Source: an uncultured Coriobacteriaceae bacterium
GTDB lineage: Bacteria; Actinomycetota; Coriobacteriia; Coriobacteriales; Atopobiaceae
DNA length: 64,000 nucleotides
Reading direction: 5' to 3'
Assembly (NCBI GenBank): GCA_902788705.1
Contig: CADALE010000001.1
Span: 124,001 to 188,000, forward strand
In this document: positions 17,759 to 25,487 of the stretch, in pieces
Position numbering within the stretch: the first letter of the stretch is position 1
How the letters are laid out: each line of letters opens with the position of its first letter
Notes under the pieces: model-generated
What the model saw: only the letters and a program-made list of their open reading frames with translations
What the model was told of the DNA's origin: nothing
Databases searched by the model: none
Made by a program: the position numbers and the translations under genes

Positions 17759-19309
17759 ATGGGCTTCGACAAGGGATTGGCGGCACTGCGCAACGGCAGC
17801 GACATCAGGGGAATCGCGCTGGAGGGCGTTCCCGGCGAGGACGTGAACCTCACTCCCGAGGCGGCGCGCCTGCTGGCGCGTGGCTTCCTGCGCTGGCTCT
17901 CGGCTCGCGTGGACAAGCCGGCCGGCCAGCTGCTGGTGGCGGTGGGTCGCGACCCGCGCCTGTCGGGCCCCGACATCGTGGCCACGCTCGTGGACGAGCT
18001 TTGCCTGCATGGCGTGCAGGTGCTTGACTGCGGCCTTGCCACGACGCCCGCCATGTTCATGAGCTGCATCTTTGACGAGTCGCAGGCCGACGGCTCCATC
18101 ATGGTAACCGCAAGCCACCTGCCGTGGAACCGCAACGGCCTCAAGTTCTTCACGGCCGACGGGGGAGTGGAGAGCACCGACATCGTGCAGATCACCGAGC
18201 TGGCCGAGGCGACGCAGCCCGAGCTGCCCGTGTGCGACGAGCCCCTGGCGCCTCAGCGCCTTGACCTGCTTGACCTGTACGCGGCGCACCTGCGCACCAT
18301 GATCTGCGACCGCCTGGGCGAGGTGCAGCCGCTGGCGGGCCTCAAGGTCGTGGTGGACGCCGGCAACGGCTCGGGAGGGTTCTACGCCACGCAGGTGCTG
18401 CAGCCGCTGGGCGCCGACGTGAGCGCCAGCCAGTTCCTGGAGCCGGACGGCAGCTTCCCCAACCACATCCCCAACCCCGAGAACCAGCAGGCCATGGAGT
18501 CGATCACGGCTGCCGTGAGGGCCTCCGGGGCCGACCTGGGCATCATCTTCGACACCGACGTGGACCGCTCGTCGGCGGTGGACGAGCGCGGCGACGAAAT
18601 CAACCGCAACGCCATCGTGGCGCTGGCGGCCACGCTGGTGGCACGCGAGCACCCCGGCACCACGGTGGTCACCGACTCGGTTACCAGCGACGAGCTGACG
18701 GCCTTCCTGGAGAAGGGCCTGGGACTACATCACCTGCGCTACCGCCGTGGCTATCGCAACGTGATCAACAAGATGCTGGAGCTGGTGGCCGAAGGCCAGG
18801 ACTGCGCGCTTGCCATCGAGACCTCGGGCCACGCCGCCTTCCTGGACAACTACGCCCTTGACGACGGCGCCTACCTGGGGACGCTCATCGTGTGCGCTGC
18901 CGCGGAGCTGAAGCGCGAGGGCAAGGGCATATCCACGCTGGTGGAGGGCCTGGACGAGCCGCTCGAGTCGCGTGAGGTGCGCATGCGCATCACCGCCGAG
19001 GACTTCCGTGCCAAGGGTTCCGAGGTGCTTGCGGCCTGCGAGGCGTGGATGCCCGAGCATGCCGCCAACGCCGTGCGCGAGGCCACCGGCAAGCAGGTGC
19101 ATGCCAGCCTTGCCACGCCCAACTTTGAGGGCGTGCGTGTCAACTTTGCGGGTGACGTACGCGGGTGGTTCCTGCTGCGCATGTCGCTGCACGACCCCAT
19201 CCTGCCGCTCAACATCGAGTCCAGCGACGAGGGCGGGGCGCAGGCCATCGCCAGCGCGCTGCGCGCGTTCTTTGCCGGCGTGGAGGGCGTGGACTCCTCG
19301 GCGCTGTAG
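17759..19309 (+). CDS. phosphomannomutase/phosphoglucomutase family enzyme
   Basis: A 516-residue alpha-D-phosphohexomutase with GGAGGGGCT before ATG 17759. The active serine is in TASHLPWNRNG (Ser119), metal binding is in DTDVDRSS, and sugar recognition is in ETSGHAAF. The C-terminal phosphate-binding domain is present. It interconverts hexose 1- and 6-phosphates for cell wall and glycogen precursors. The longer first domain and the PWNRNG variant of the usual HNPxxYNG suggest the PMM/PGM-like branch seen in plants and actinobacteria. Followed by tRNA-Pro. Confidence 0.87.
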   Translation: MGFDKGLAALRNGSDIRGIALEGVPGEDVNLTPEAARLLARGFLRWLSARVDKPAGQLLVAVGRDPRLSGPDIVATLVDELCLHGVQVLDCGLATTPAMFMSCIFDESQADGSIMVTASHLPWNRNGLKFFTADGGVESTDIVQITELAEATQPELPVCDEPLAPQRLDLLDLYAAHLRTMICDRLGEVQPLAGLKVVVDAGNGSGGFYATQVLQPLGADVSASQFLEPDGSFPNHIPNPENQQAMESITAAVRASGADLGIIFDTDVDRSSAVDERGDEINRNAIVALAATLVAREHPGTTVVTDSVTSDELTAFLEKGLGLHHLRYRRGYRNVINKMLELVAEGQDCALAIETSGHAAFLDNYALDDGAYLGTLIVCAAAELKREGKGISTLVEGLDEPLESREVRMRITAEDFRAKGSEVLAACEAWMPEHAANAVREATGKQVHASLATPNFEGVRVNFAGDVRGWFLLRMSLHDPILPLNIESSDEGGAQAIASALRAFFAGVEGVDSSAL

Positions 19310-19395
19310 GGGCGCGAAGGCAGGCGGCTTCGGGCGGGCCGGGCCGCAGGTTTCCAAACGGTCGGGACGAGCTTGAGGTATGCTTGTCACATCTT

Positions 19396-19472
19396 CGGGG
19401 CGTGGCGCAGCTTGGTAGCGCATCTGCTTTGGGAGCAGAGGGTCGCTGGTTCGAATCCAGTCGCCCCGACCA
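19396..19472 (+). tRNA. tRNA-Pro (anticodon UGG), copy 1
   Basis: A 77-base cloverleaf with CCA; acceptor CGGGGCG pairs with CGCCCCG and the anticodon loop is TTTGGGA. It is identical base for base to the tRNA-Pro on the opposite strand at 23708-23784. Confidence 0.96.
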
Positions 19473-19480
19473 GAGTATCC

Positions 19481-19511
19481 GCAGGTCAGCCTCCGTGCTG
19501 GCCTGCTTTTT
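19481..19511 (+). terminator. terminator of tRNA-Pro
   Basis: GCAGGTCAGC pairs with GCTGGCCTGC (one mismatch), followed by TTTTT. Confidence 0.85.
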
Positions 19512-19590
19512 CGTACGGCGGGGCTGCGGACGCACGGCAGGCGGGCGGCGTATGTCGGACGGCGGACGTCGGACGGCGAAAGGAAGCGAC

Positions 19591-20040
19591 ATGGATTCAG
19601 GCCAGCAGCTCTCGCGCTTCATCGACGCGCAGGACTTCGGCGGCAGGGGATGGAGCGCCACCTACGAGGTGGCCCTGTCCGAGCTGCGTCGCGGCCGCAA
19701 GGTAACCCACTGGATCTGGTACGTGTTTCCGCAGCTAGAGGGCCTGGGTCGAAGCGAGATGTGCGACATCTACGGGGTCCGTGGCATCGAGGAGGCAACC
19801 GCGTATCTGGCCAACCCCACGCTTCGGGAGCGCCTGGTAACGGCGAGCGAGGCGCTGCTGGAGCTGCCCACGCGCGACGCCGAGGCGGTGCTGGGGCGCA
19901 TCGACGCGCGCAAGGTGCGTTCGTGCATGACGCTGTTTTCGCTGGTGGAGGGCACCGACCCCGCTTTTAGGCGGGTCATCGACGAGTACTATGGCGGCCA
20001 GCTGGACCCCCGCACGCTCGAGCTGCTGGGCCTTGCGTAG
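19591..20040 (+). CDS. DUF1810 family protein
   Basis: A 149-residue protein started at ATG 19591 after AAAGGAAG. It shows the family signature LSRFIDAQ, ELRRGRKVTHWIWYVFPQLEGLG, YLANPTLRERL, and a Cys/Met-rich middle (VRSCMTLFSLV). The DUF1810 fold is a small all-helical protein found across bacteria and fungi; its activity is not known with confidence. It stands alone and is convergent with the HAD gene. Confidence 0.9.
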   Translation: MDSGQQLSRFIDAQDFGGRGWSATYEVALSELRRGRKVTHWIWYVFPQLEGLGRSEMCDIYGVRGIEEATAYLANPTLRERLVTASEALLELPTRDAEAVLGRIDARKVRSCMTLFSLVEGTDPAFRRVIDEYYGGQLDPRTLELLGLA

Positions 20041-20066
20041 GACGAGGGCTAGCCCGTCGCCTACGC

Positions 20067-20831
20067 CTACGCCAGGCCGTAGTGCGTGAGCGCGTTGGCG
20101 ATGCCGTCGTCGTCCACGTTGGTGGTGACGAACTCCGCCTCGGCCTTCACCTCGTCCACGGCGTTGCCCATGGCCACACCGTGCCCGGCCGCGCGAATCA
20201 TCGACAGGTCGTTGATGCCGTCGCCAAAGGCGTACACGTCGTCGAGGGCCACGCCCAGCGACTCCGCCACGCCGCGCACGGCGTCGCCCTTGTCGCAGCC
20301 CACGATGGTGACGTCAGCGCTGGGGTGCGGGCCGTGCGGGTTCACCAGGCAGCGGTCCCCAAGCGCGGCGGCAATGCGCTTGCGATGCTCGGCATCGGCG
20401 AAGTAGATGTCGAAGTTGAAGGCATGGATGGTGTCGGGGTCAACGCCGTCGCGCAGCATGCCGGGATCCCACACCGATTCGGCGGTGGCACGGTAGGCGG
20501 GGTCGCCGCCGTAGTAGCCACACCATTCCTCCAGGAAGGCGTAGCCAGAGCCAGCGTCGTCAAGCGTCTGCACCAGCCAGCGCACCTCGTCGGCGGTGAG
20601 GGCCCGGTCGTGCAGATGACGGTCGCCCATGAAGCCAAGGCGCCCGTTGTTGCACACGAACCCGTCGGCGTACTTGCCAAAGTGGCGCTCTGCGTAGGCG
20701 CGGGGCCGGCCGGTGCAGATGAACACGAGGTGCCCGTTCGCGCGCATGCGGGCGAGGGCCGCCTCGGCGCTGGCCGGGACGTCGTGCCCCACGGCAAGCG
20801 TTCCGTCGATGTCAAAGAATGCGATGCTCAT
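20067..20831 (-). CDS. HAD-superfamily hydrolase, Cof type
   Basis: A 254-residue phosphatase starting at the ATG at 20831, directly before IAFFDIDGTLAVG, whose two Asp residues are the HAD nucleophile and acid. Motif II is ICTGRPRAY, motif III is the Lys in CDKGDAV and motif IV is FGDGINDLSMIRAAGHGVAMGNA. The large C2 cap between motifs II and III places it in the Cof/YidA group that dephosphorylates sugar phosphates. Exact substrate unknown. Confidence 0.88.
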   Translation of the reverse strand: MSIAFFDIDGTLAVGHDVPASAEAALARMRANGHLVFICTGRPRAYAERHFGKYADGFVCNNGRLGFMGDRHLHDRALTADEVRWLVQTLDDAGSGYAFLEEWCGYYGGDPAYRATAESVWDPGMLRDGVDPDTIHAFNFDIYFADAEHRKRIAAALGDRCLVNPHGPHPSADVTIVGCDKGDAVRGVAESLGVALDDVYAFGDGINDLSMIRAAGHGVAMGNAVDEVKAEAEFVTTNVDDDGIANALTHYGLA

Positions 20832-20943
20832 GGCAGGCCCCTTCCGCCCCGTCAACTTGTATGGGTTCATCATAGCCAATGTGGGCAGGCAGAGACCGCG
20901 GTAGTGGTAGCATCGCTACGGACGTCGTGGGAGGGAGCCGCAT

Positions 20944-21663
20944 ATGGTCGGGCTAGGCACGCTCATCAACATGGGCGCCATCGTGGGCGGCGGACTGGCT
21001 GGCTCGGTGGTGGGCAGGTTCCTTGGCCCTCAGCAGCAGGACTCCATCAACATGGCGTGCGGCATCAGCGTGCTGTTCATTGGCATCGCCGGGGCCATGG
21101 AGGGCATGCTTGCCGTGCAAGGCGCGTCCCTTAGCAGTGGAAGGGCCATGTTCGTGGTGCTGTGCCTGGCCTTTGGCACCCTGGTGGGGGAGCTGCTGGG
21201 CATCGAGGATCGCTTCGAGGAGTTTGGGGAGTGGCTGAAGGCCAAGACCGGCAACTCGGGTGACCGAGGCTTCGTGGGCGCGTTCGTCACGGCGAGCCTC
21301 ACGGTGTGCATCGGGGCCATGGCCATTGTCGGGGCCATCCAGGACGGCATCCTGGGCGACTATTCGACGCTGGCCGTCAAGTCGGTGCTGGACTTCATCA
21401 TCATCGCGGTAATGACCTCGTCGATGGGGAAGGGCGCGGCGTTCTCGGCCATTCCGGTGGGGGCGTTCGAGGGGTCGGTCACGTTGCTGGCGCGCCTGCT
21501 GCAGCCGCTGATGACGGACGCGGCCATGGCAAACGTATCGCTGGTGGGGTCGGTGCTCATCTTTTGCGTGGGCGTGAATCTCGTGTGGGGCAAGCGCGTG
21601 CGTGTGGCCAACATGCTGCCGGCGCTGCTGTTTGCGATTGGGGCGGCGTCCCTGCCGCTCTGA
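20944..21663 (+). CDS. DUF554 family membrane protein (YdfK-like)
   Basis: A 239-residue protein with about six to seven transmembrane helices and the family pattern GLGTLINMGAIVGGGLAG, FIGIAGAMEG, GTLVGELLGIE and GNSGDRGFVGAFVTASL. DUF554 proteins are conserved inner-membrane proteins, possibly transporters, with no proven function. GGGAG precedes ATG 20944. It is the last ordinary gene before the accessory island. Confidence 0.88.
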   Translation: MVGLGTLINMGAIVGGGLAGSVVGRFLGPQQQDSINMACGISVLFIGIAGAMEGMLAVQGASLSSGRAMFVVLCLAFGTLVGELLGIEDRFEEFGEWLKAKTGNSGDRGFVGAFVTASLTVCIGAMAIVGAIQDGILGDYSTLAVKSVLDFIIIAVMTSSMGKGAAFSAIPVGAFEGSVTLLARLLQPLMTDAAMANVSLVGSVLIFCVGVNLVWGKRVRVANMLPALLFAIGAASLPL

Positions 21664-21738
21664 GCGCGGGCTGCGGGCTGGGCTGCGTTGGGATCTGGCT
21701 TATTCCAAGACACGGGTACTCGCGGTTTTCCGTTTTGG

Positions 21739-21818
21739 CGGTACACAATTGCCAAAATACTTGCTTTCTTGCACTGGAATCCTGCGGTTTTCCGCTTGCA
21801 TCCCGTTGTTGTGTACCG
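21739..21818. repeat. 80-bp element with CGGTACACAA inverted ends
   Basis: Begins CGGTACACAA and ends TTGTGTACCG, a perfect ten-base terminal inverted repeat, in DNA of lower GC than the surroundings. A second element with the same ends and similar length is at 36570-36652. The rest of the gene-free stretch 21664-22001 is relatively AT-rich and shows no gene I would support; a 126-codon opposite-strand frame there has no ribosome binding site or recognisable motif. Confidence 0.6.
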
Positions 21819-21969
21819 TTGATGGACGCGTTATGCTGACCTAAATCCTCCAACAAATCCTCCGTTTTCAACGAGTTAGTGGCAAATTCTATGCACTTGT
21901 AGGTGCAATCTATGCAAATAGCAGGTAAGTCCGCCAAGCTAATATGTCGTGCGAGCTCCTAACAGAAAT

Positions 21970-21995
21970 GGCGCCGTCCCAAACGGAACGGCGCC
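21970..21995 (-). terminator. hairpin ending the minus-strand micro-protein cassette
   Basis: GGCGCCGT pairs exactly with ACGGCGCC; read on the minus strand it is followed by ATTTCTGTT and lies just after the stop of the 42-residue gene. Confidence 0.55.
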
Positions 21996-22001
21996 ACCGA
22001 A

Positions 22002-22130
22002 CTACTGAACAAGCACGAACGCTGCCGAGAACGCAATTAGGAGCAGCTTGGCAAAGAGTGCCGCGTTCACCGCCAGACCCACCAACAGAGCCACCGCCAT
22101 GGCCACGCCAGGCAGCCCGTCGTCACTCAT
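22002..22130 (-). CDS. 42-residue single-span membrane protein, cassette copy B
   Basis: Encodes a peptide starting MSDDGLPGVAMAVALLVG and continuing hydrophobic to the C-terminus (AFSAAFVLVQ). Its ATG overlaps the end of the DUF6440-like frame in the sequence ATGAGTGA, an eight-base start-stop overlap. The same arrangement and a similar start (MTDDGMPDIAM) occur in the plus-strand copy at 22587-22730, which supports both as real genes. No homology to a known family can be named. Membrane insertion is inferred from the hydrophobic run. Confidence 0.6.
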   Translation of the reverse strand: MSDDGLPGVAMAVALLVGLAVNAALFAKLLLIAFSAAFVLVQ

Positions 22131-22344
22131 CGCCCGTCACCCCAATCACGGTGCCATTGGGGCTCAGCCGAGGGCAGCACCCGCCCCGGTCATTGACGAG
22201 GTACTCGACGTCGGTGTCCGGATCCACGAGCACGTACCAACGCTGGGGCGTGGTCCTGATGGCGGGGCGCAGGCCGACGCCTAGGAGGCCGGCGCGGGTG
22301 CCGAGCGACCTCGCGACGGCAGCCTTCTGCCTGCTGATGCTCAC
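22123..22344 (-). pseudogene. DUF6440-like gene, cassette copy B, probably lacking its N-terminus
   Basis: The conserved part reads RWYVLVDPDTDVEYLVNDRG then GCCPRLSPNG, nearly identical in protein to the plus-strand copy. Upstream of RWYV the frame (GTG at 22344) has no good ribosome binding site and lacks the membrane helix and charged linker found in copy A; this stretch is the opposite strand of copy A's start region. The two copies are therefore inverted and meet near 22250-22300. The coding parts differ at roughly one base in five, so the duplication is old or the copies came separately. It may be a remnant, or translated only to couple the 42-residue gene. Confidence 0.5.
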
Positions 22345-22594
22345 CCTGCTGAGGATGTCCGTCTACTTCGGCATGGCGAAGGTCGAGCAGGCCGAGGCGG
22401 AGAGGCACGTGGCGTCCGCCCACAAGGTCACGCACGACAGCCTGGCGCCCACCTACACCTACGACGGCGAGGTGATCCGGTGGTACGTGCTGGTGGACCC
22501 GGATACGGATGTGCAGTACCTGGTCAATGACCGGGGCGGGTGCTGCCCGAGACTCAACGTGGACGGAACAACTATGGGGGTGAGACATGACTGA
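22298..22594 (+). CDS. membrane-anchored DUF6440-like protein, cassette copy A
   Basis: A 98-residue protein. The GTG at 22298 lies nine bases after AGGAGG. Residues 5-27 form a hydrophobic helix (LATAAFCLLMLTLLRM), then a charged linker, then the conserved domain RWYVLVDPDTDVQYLVNDRG with a CC pair and NVDG. The pattern VD-T-V-YL...G...P-L--DG resembles DUF6440, a small beta domain of unknown function common in Firmicutes, Actinobacteria and their phages. Its stop overlaps the next start (ATGACTGA). Located in the accessory island; function unknown. Confidence 0.6.
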   Translation: MPSDLATAAFCLLMLTLLRMSVYFGMAKVEQAEAERHVASAHKVTHDSLAPTYTYDGEVIRWYVLVDPDTDVQYLVNDRGGCCPRLNVDGTTMGVRHD

Positions 22595-22730
22595 CGACGG
22601 GATGCCTGACATAGCCATGGTGGTGGCCATGCTGATCGGGATGGTCTTCACTGTGGGGCTGTGCGTGAGAGTGATTATGTGGCTGCTGTCTGGTGTGCTT
22701 GTAGCCTGGCACGTGCTGACGCAGGGCTGA
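22587..22730 (+). CDS. 47-residue membrane protein, cassette copy A
   Basis: Reads MTDDGMPDIAMVVAMLIG and continues hydrophobic through LCVRVIMWLLSGVLVAWHVL, enough for one long or two short membrane spans. Its ATG overlaps the end of the DUF6440-like gene by eight bases, so translation is coupled. The N-terminus parallels the 42-residue peptide of copy B. Small size and hydrophobicity recall toxin or holin-like peptides, but there is no direct evidence for that. Confidence 0.6.
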   Translation: MTDDGMPDIAMVVAMLIGMVFTVGLCVRVIMWLLSGVLVAWHVLTQG

Positions 22731-22775
22731 GTGGGAGGTGCCGCCGCCTGCTTTGCTCCGGGCGGCGGCACCAAC

Positions 22776-23327
22776 TCACCTCATCGCAGAGATGACCTCT
22801 TCAACGGCGTCACGGAGATGGTCCCAATCAACGGGACTTGCAATCTTCTGTATTCGCGAGAGCGAGACTGTCTTCTGGTCGGTGAACATCTCGTTGATGG
22901 TCGACGTCGGCAAGACGTAGAACTCCCAGTGCCCGAGCTCCAACGGCCAAGCGCTGTCCTCATCAGTGCCCTTCAGGAGGCAGAACACGTAGACGTCGTT
23001 CTGGCGCTCGTAGGCTCCATCCTCACCGTAGGCCTTGGTGATCCCGAAGCTGCGGCGCGACGAAACCTTGCCTGCCTCGTTGAAGGAGTGGTAGTAGGAC
23101 GTCTCCTTCACCTCGATCCGCTTGCCCCTGTACTTCATGTCAAAGAGGGTCCACGTGTCCTTGTTCTGGGGCTTCTCGAGGCCGAGCGCCTTGGCGACGA
23201 GGAACTCCGCGACCTCCTCGGGAACATGCAGGACATTCGAGAACTGGAAGCTCCAGTAGTCTGTGATGGTGTAGCTCGTGGCGCTACCGCTGCTCGTGAA
23301 GGGCTCCTTGCCACTCAATAGATTCAT
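22776..23327 (-). CDS. PD-(D/E)XK-like protein of unknown function
   Basis: A 183-residue protein. ATG 23327 is chosen because AGGAG lies six bases upstream. The core is DMKYRGKRIEVKETSYYHS, where D...EVK matches a PD-(D/E)XK nuclease centre, followed by ERQNDVYVFCLL and WEFYVLPTSTIN, a set of strands that recurs in a widespread hypothetical family. Base composition is lower in GC than the flanking genes, and it lies next to a truncated tRNA, so horizontal gain is likely. Restriction or repair nuclease activity is a guess from the fold. Confidence 0.55.
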   Translation of the reverse strand: MNLLSGKEPFTSSGSATSYTITDYWSFQFSNVLHVPEEVAEFLVAKALGLEKPQNKDTWTLFDMKYRGKRIEVKETSYYHSFNEAGKVSSRRSFGITKAYGEDGAYERQNDVYVFCLLKGTDEDSAWPLELGHWEFYVLPTSTINEMFTDQKTVSLSRIQKIASPVDWDHLRDAVEEVISAMR

Positions 23328-23437
23328 TCCAGACTCCTGACCCCAAGACCCGTTCGCAGGGTTATGGTGTTCAATGGATGGAAACTGCAGCGTTATTGCG
23401 GCAACTATGATAGAGCAATTCACTGTTCCAACCGCGT

Positions 23438-23474
23438 GCGGGTGTAGTTCAATGGTAGAACTTCAGCCTTCCAA
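23438..23474 (+). repeat. truncated tRNA-Gly: 37-base 5' half
   Basis: Matches bases 1-37 of the intact tRNA-Gly at 23633-23706 exactly, from the acceptor 5' strand (GCGGGTG) through the anticodon loop (CTTCCAA), then diverges. It is on the opposite strand to the intact gene, 158 bases away. It cannot make a tRNA. It may be a recombination scar or part of an attachment site. The rest of 23328-23632 holds two terminators and no gene. Confidence 0.85.
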
Positions 23475-23498
23475 TCTCTTTTTCATATGACCATGAGA

Positions 23499-23530
23499 CC
23501 CCAGCTATTGCCTTTAGCTGGGGTTTTATT
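23499..23530 (+). terminator. terminator downstream of the tRNA-Gly fragment
   Basis: CCCCAGCT pairs with AGCTGGGG, followed by TTTTATT. Confidence 0.75.
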
Positions 23531-23590
23531 GTCTTTCATTGTCACTCATAGTCACAAATACGCAGACGAATGTCCCGCAAGATGTCCCGC

Positions 23591-23620
23591 ACGAAAAAGG
23601 GCTCCTCCGAGGAGAAGCCC
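23591..23620 (-). terminator. terminator of the tRNA-Pro/tRNA-Gly operon
   Basis: On the minus strand GGGCTTCTCC pairs with GGAGGAGCCC (one mismatch), then TTTTT, 12 bases after the tRNA-Gly CCA. Confidence 0.8.
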
Positions 23621-23632
23621 TAAAACATTTTA

Positions 23633-23706
23633 TGGAGCGGGTGACGGGAATCGAACCCGCGTGGTCAGCTTGGAAGGCTGAAGTTCTACCATTGAACTAC
23701 ACCCGC
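23633..23706 (-). tRNA. tRNA-Gly (anticodon UCC)
   Basis: A 74-base cloverleaf with CCA; acceptor GCGGGTG pairs with CACCCGC, the anticodon loop is CTTCCAA and the T loop is TTCGATT. It is one base downstream of tRNA-Pro and co-transcribed. Confidence 0.96.
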
Positions 23707-23707
23707 G

Positions 23708-23784
23708 TGGTCGGGGCGACTGGATTCGAACCAGCGACCCTCTGCTCCCAAAGCAGATGCGCTACCAAGCTGCGCCACGCCCCG
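23708..23784 (-). tRNA. tRNA-Pro (anticodon UGG), copy 2
   Basis: Identical over all 77 bases to the tRNA-Pro at 19396-19472, in the opposite orientation. The flanks do not match. It leads the Pro-Gly tRNA operon. Confidence 0.96.
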
Positions 23785-23954
23785 GTCGCCCGACTAGTAT
23801 AAGCGAGAAGACGCCCGTCGTGCAAGCCGCTTCCGCTTCCATGTGTCAAGCAAATTTCACTCGAAAAAAAGAAGCGTTACGCGCCCCGTTGCGTATCGCG
23901 TCTTTTCGTATCCTATACACCCGTACGTATGTTGTACGAACAAAGGAGGTTGCA

Positions 23955-25310
23955 ATGACGTACTCAGAGCGAGTCCTTGCAGAGCTCAAGGAGCGCTACC
24001 CCGAGCAGCCGCAGTTCATCCAGGCTGCCACCGAGGTTCTCGAGACCATCCAGCCCGCCCTCGATGCCCATCCCGAGTTCGAGGAGGCGGCCCTGCTTGA
24101 GCGCCTCGTCGAGCCCGAGCGCATCGTCATGTTCCGTGTGCCGTGGATCGATGACGAGGGCAAGGTTCAGGTTAACCGTGGCTACCGCGTGCAGTTCAAC
24201 TCTGCCATCGGCCCCTACAAGGGCGGCCTGCGCTTCAACCCCACGGTCACCCTGGGCATGCTGAAGTTCCTGGGCTTCGAGCAGATCTTCAAGAACTCCC
24301 TCACCACGCTGCCCATGGGCGGCGGCAAAGGCGGCTCTGACTTCGACCCCAAGGGCAAGTCCAACAACGAGGTCATGCGCTTCTGCCAGAGCTTCATCAC
24401 CGAGCTCTACCGCCACATCGGCGAGGACACCGACGTGCCCGCGGGCGACCTGGGCGTCGGCGGCCGTGAGGTTGCCTACATGTTCGGTCAGTACAAGCGC
24501 CTCACCAACACCTTCACCGGCGTGCTCACCGGCAAGGGCCTCACCTTTGGTGGCTCGCTTGCCCGTACCGAGGCCACCGGCTACGGCCTGGTGTACTACG
24601 TGGACGAGTACCTCAAGTGCCATGACGACTCCTTCGAGGGCAAGACCGTCGTCGTGCACGGCTCCGGCAACGTGGCCATCTACGCCATCCAGAAGGCCGA
24701 GCAGCTGGGCGGCAAGGTCGTGGCCTGCTCCGACACCAAGGGCTGGGTGTACGATCCCGAGGGCCTGGACGTCGCCGCGCTCGAGGCCATCTACGCCAAG
24801 AAGCGCTCAGGCAACGACAAGGGCGTGAGCCTGGCCATGTACACCGACTTCCGTCCCAACGCCGAGTTCCACGCTGAGGACGGCCGCGGCGTGTGGGGCG
24901 TGCCGTGCGACATCGCGCTGCCGTGCGCTCGCGAGAACACGCTGCACCTTGAGGATGCCCAGAAGCTCGTGGCCAACGGCTGCCAGATCGTGGGCGAGGG
25001 CGCCAACATGCCCACCACGCTCGACGCCACCAAGTACCTGCAGGAGAACGGCGTCGCGTTCTTCCCGGGCAAGGCTGCCAACGCCGGTGGCGTGGCCACC
25101 TCCGGCCTCGAGATGAGCCAGAACGCCGGCCACATCTCCTGGACCTTCGAAGAGGTTGACGCCAAGCTTGAGGGCATCATGCGTGGCATCTACCACGCGT
25201 GCGACGACGCCGCCAAGGAGTTTGGCATGGAGGGCAACTACGTGGCTGGCGCCAACATCGCTGGCTTCCTGAAGGTTGCCAACGCCATGATGGCCCAGGG
25301 CATCGTGTAG
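23955..25310 (+). CDS. gdhA: NADP-type glutamate dehydrogenase
   Basis: A 451-residue hexameric-type glutamate dehydrogenase; ATG 23955 follows AAAGGAGG. Key segments are GPYKGGLRFNPTVTLGMLKF, the catalytic lysine region PMGGGKGGSDFDPKGKS and the dinucleotide loop VHGSGNVAIYAIQ. It makes glutamate from 2-oxoglutarate and ammonia, or the reverse in amino-acid fermentation. The length and the LTTLPMGGGKGG segment are those of the NADP-dependent 450-residue class. Single gene with a strong terminator. Confidence 0.97.
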   Translation: MTYSERVLAELKERYPEQPQFIQAATEVLETIQPALDAHPEFEEAALLERLVEPERIVMFRVPWIDDEGKVQVNRGYRVQFNSAIGPYKGGLRFNPTVTLGMLKFLGFEQIFKNSLTTLPMGGGKGGSDFDPKGKSNNEVMRFCQSFITELYRHIGEDTDVPAGDLGVGGREVAYMFGQYKRLTNTFTGVLTGKGLTFGGSLARTEATGYGLVYYVDEYLKCHDDSFEGKTVVVHGSGNVAIYAIQKAEQLGGKVVACSDTKGWVYDPEGLDVAALEAIYAKKRSGNDKGVSLAMYTDFRPNAEFHAEDGRGVWGVPCDIALPCARENTLHLEDAQKLVANGCQIVGEGANMPTTLDATKYLQENGVAFFPGKAANAGGVATSGLEMSQNAGHISWTFEEVDAKLEGIMRGIYHACDDAAKEFGMEGNYVAGANIAGFLKVANAMMAQGIV

Positions 25311-25334
25311 CGCTTGCGCTCAGAGCGACTGCTT

Positions 25335-25370
25335 GGGCGGGGCACCGGTTGTGGTGCCCCGCCCTTTTTT
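25335..25370 (+). terminator. terminator of gdhA
   Basis: GGGCGGGGCACC pairs exactly with GGTGCCCCGCCC around a six-base loop, then six T residues. Confidence 0.95.
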
Positions 25371-25487
25371 GTGCCGCGGTAGCGCCCCCTTTGGCAGGCG
25401 CACAAGTCCTGTAAATATGGACTTGGGATAGTGGGGGCGGCGAGATGGCATACTACTGGTCTAGCCCTTCGACCGCTGGAGGTGCCC

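Noticed and set aside
21557..21937. Minus-strand frame of 126 codons
   Set aside because: It overlaps the end of the DUF554 gene and a palindromic element, with no ribosome binding site or recognisable motif.
23438..23474. Second functional tRNA-Gly
   Set aside because: Homology stops in the anticodon loop; no 3' half or CCA follows.
23539..23802. Possible integrase C-terminus on the plus strand
   Set aside because: The frame reads through the complement of two tRNA genes and shows no integrase motifs (no R-H-R-Y).
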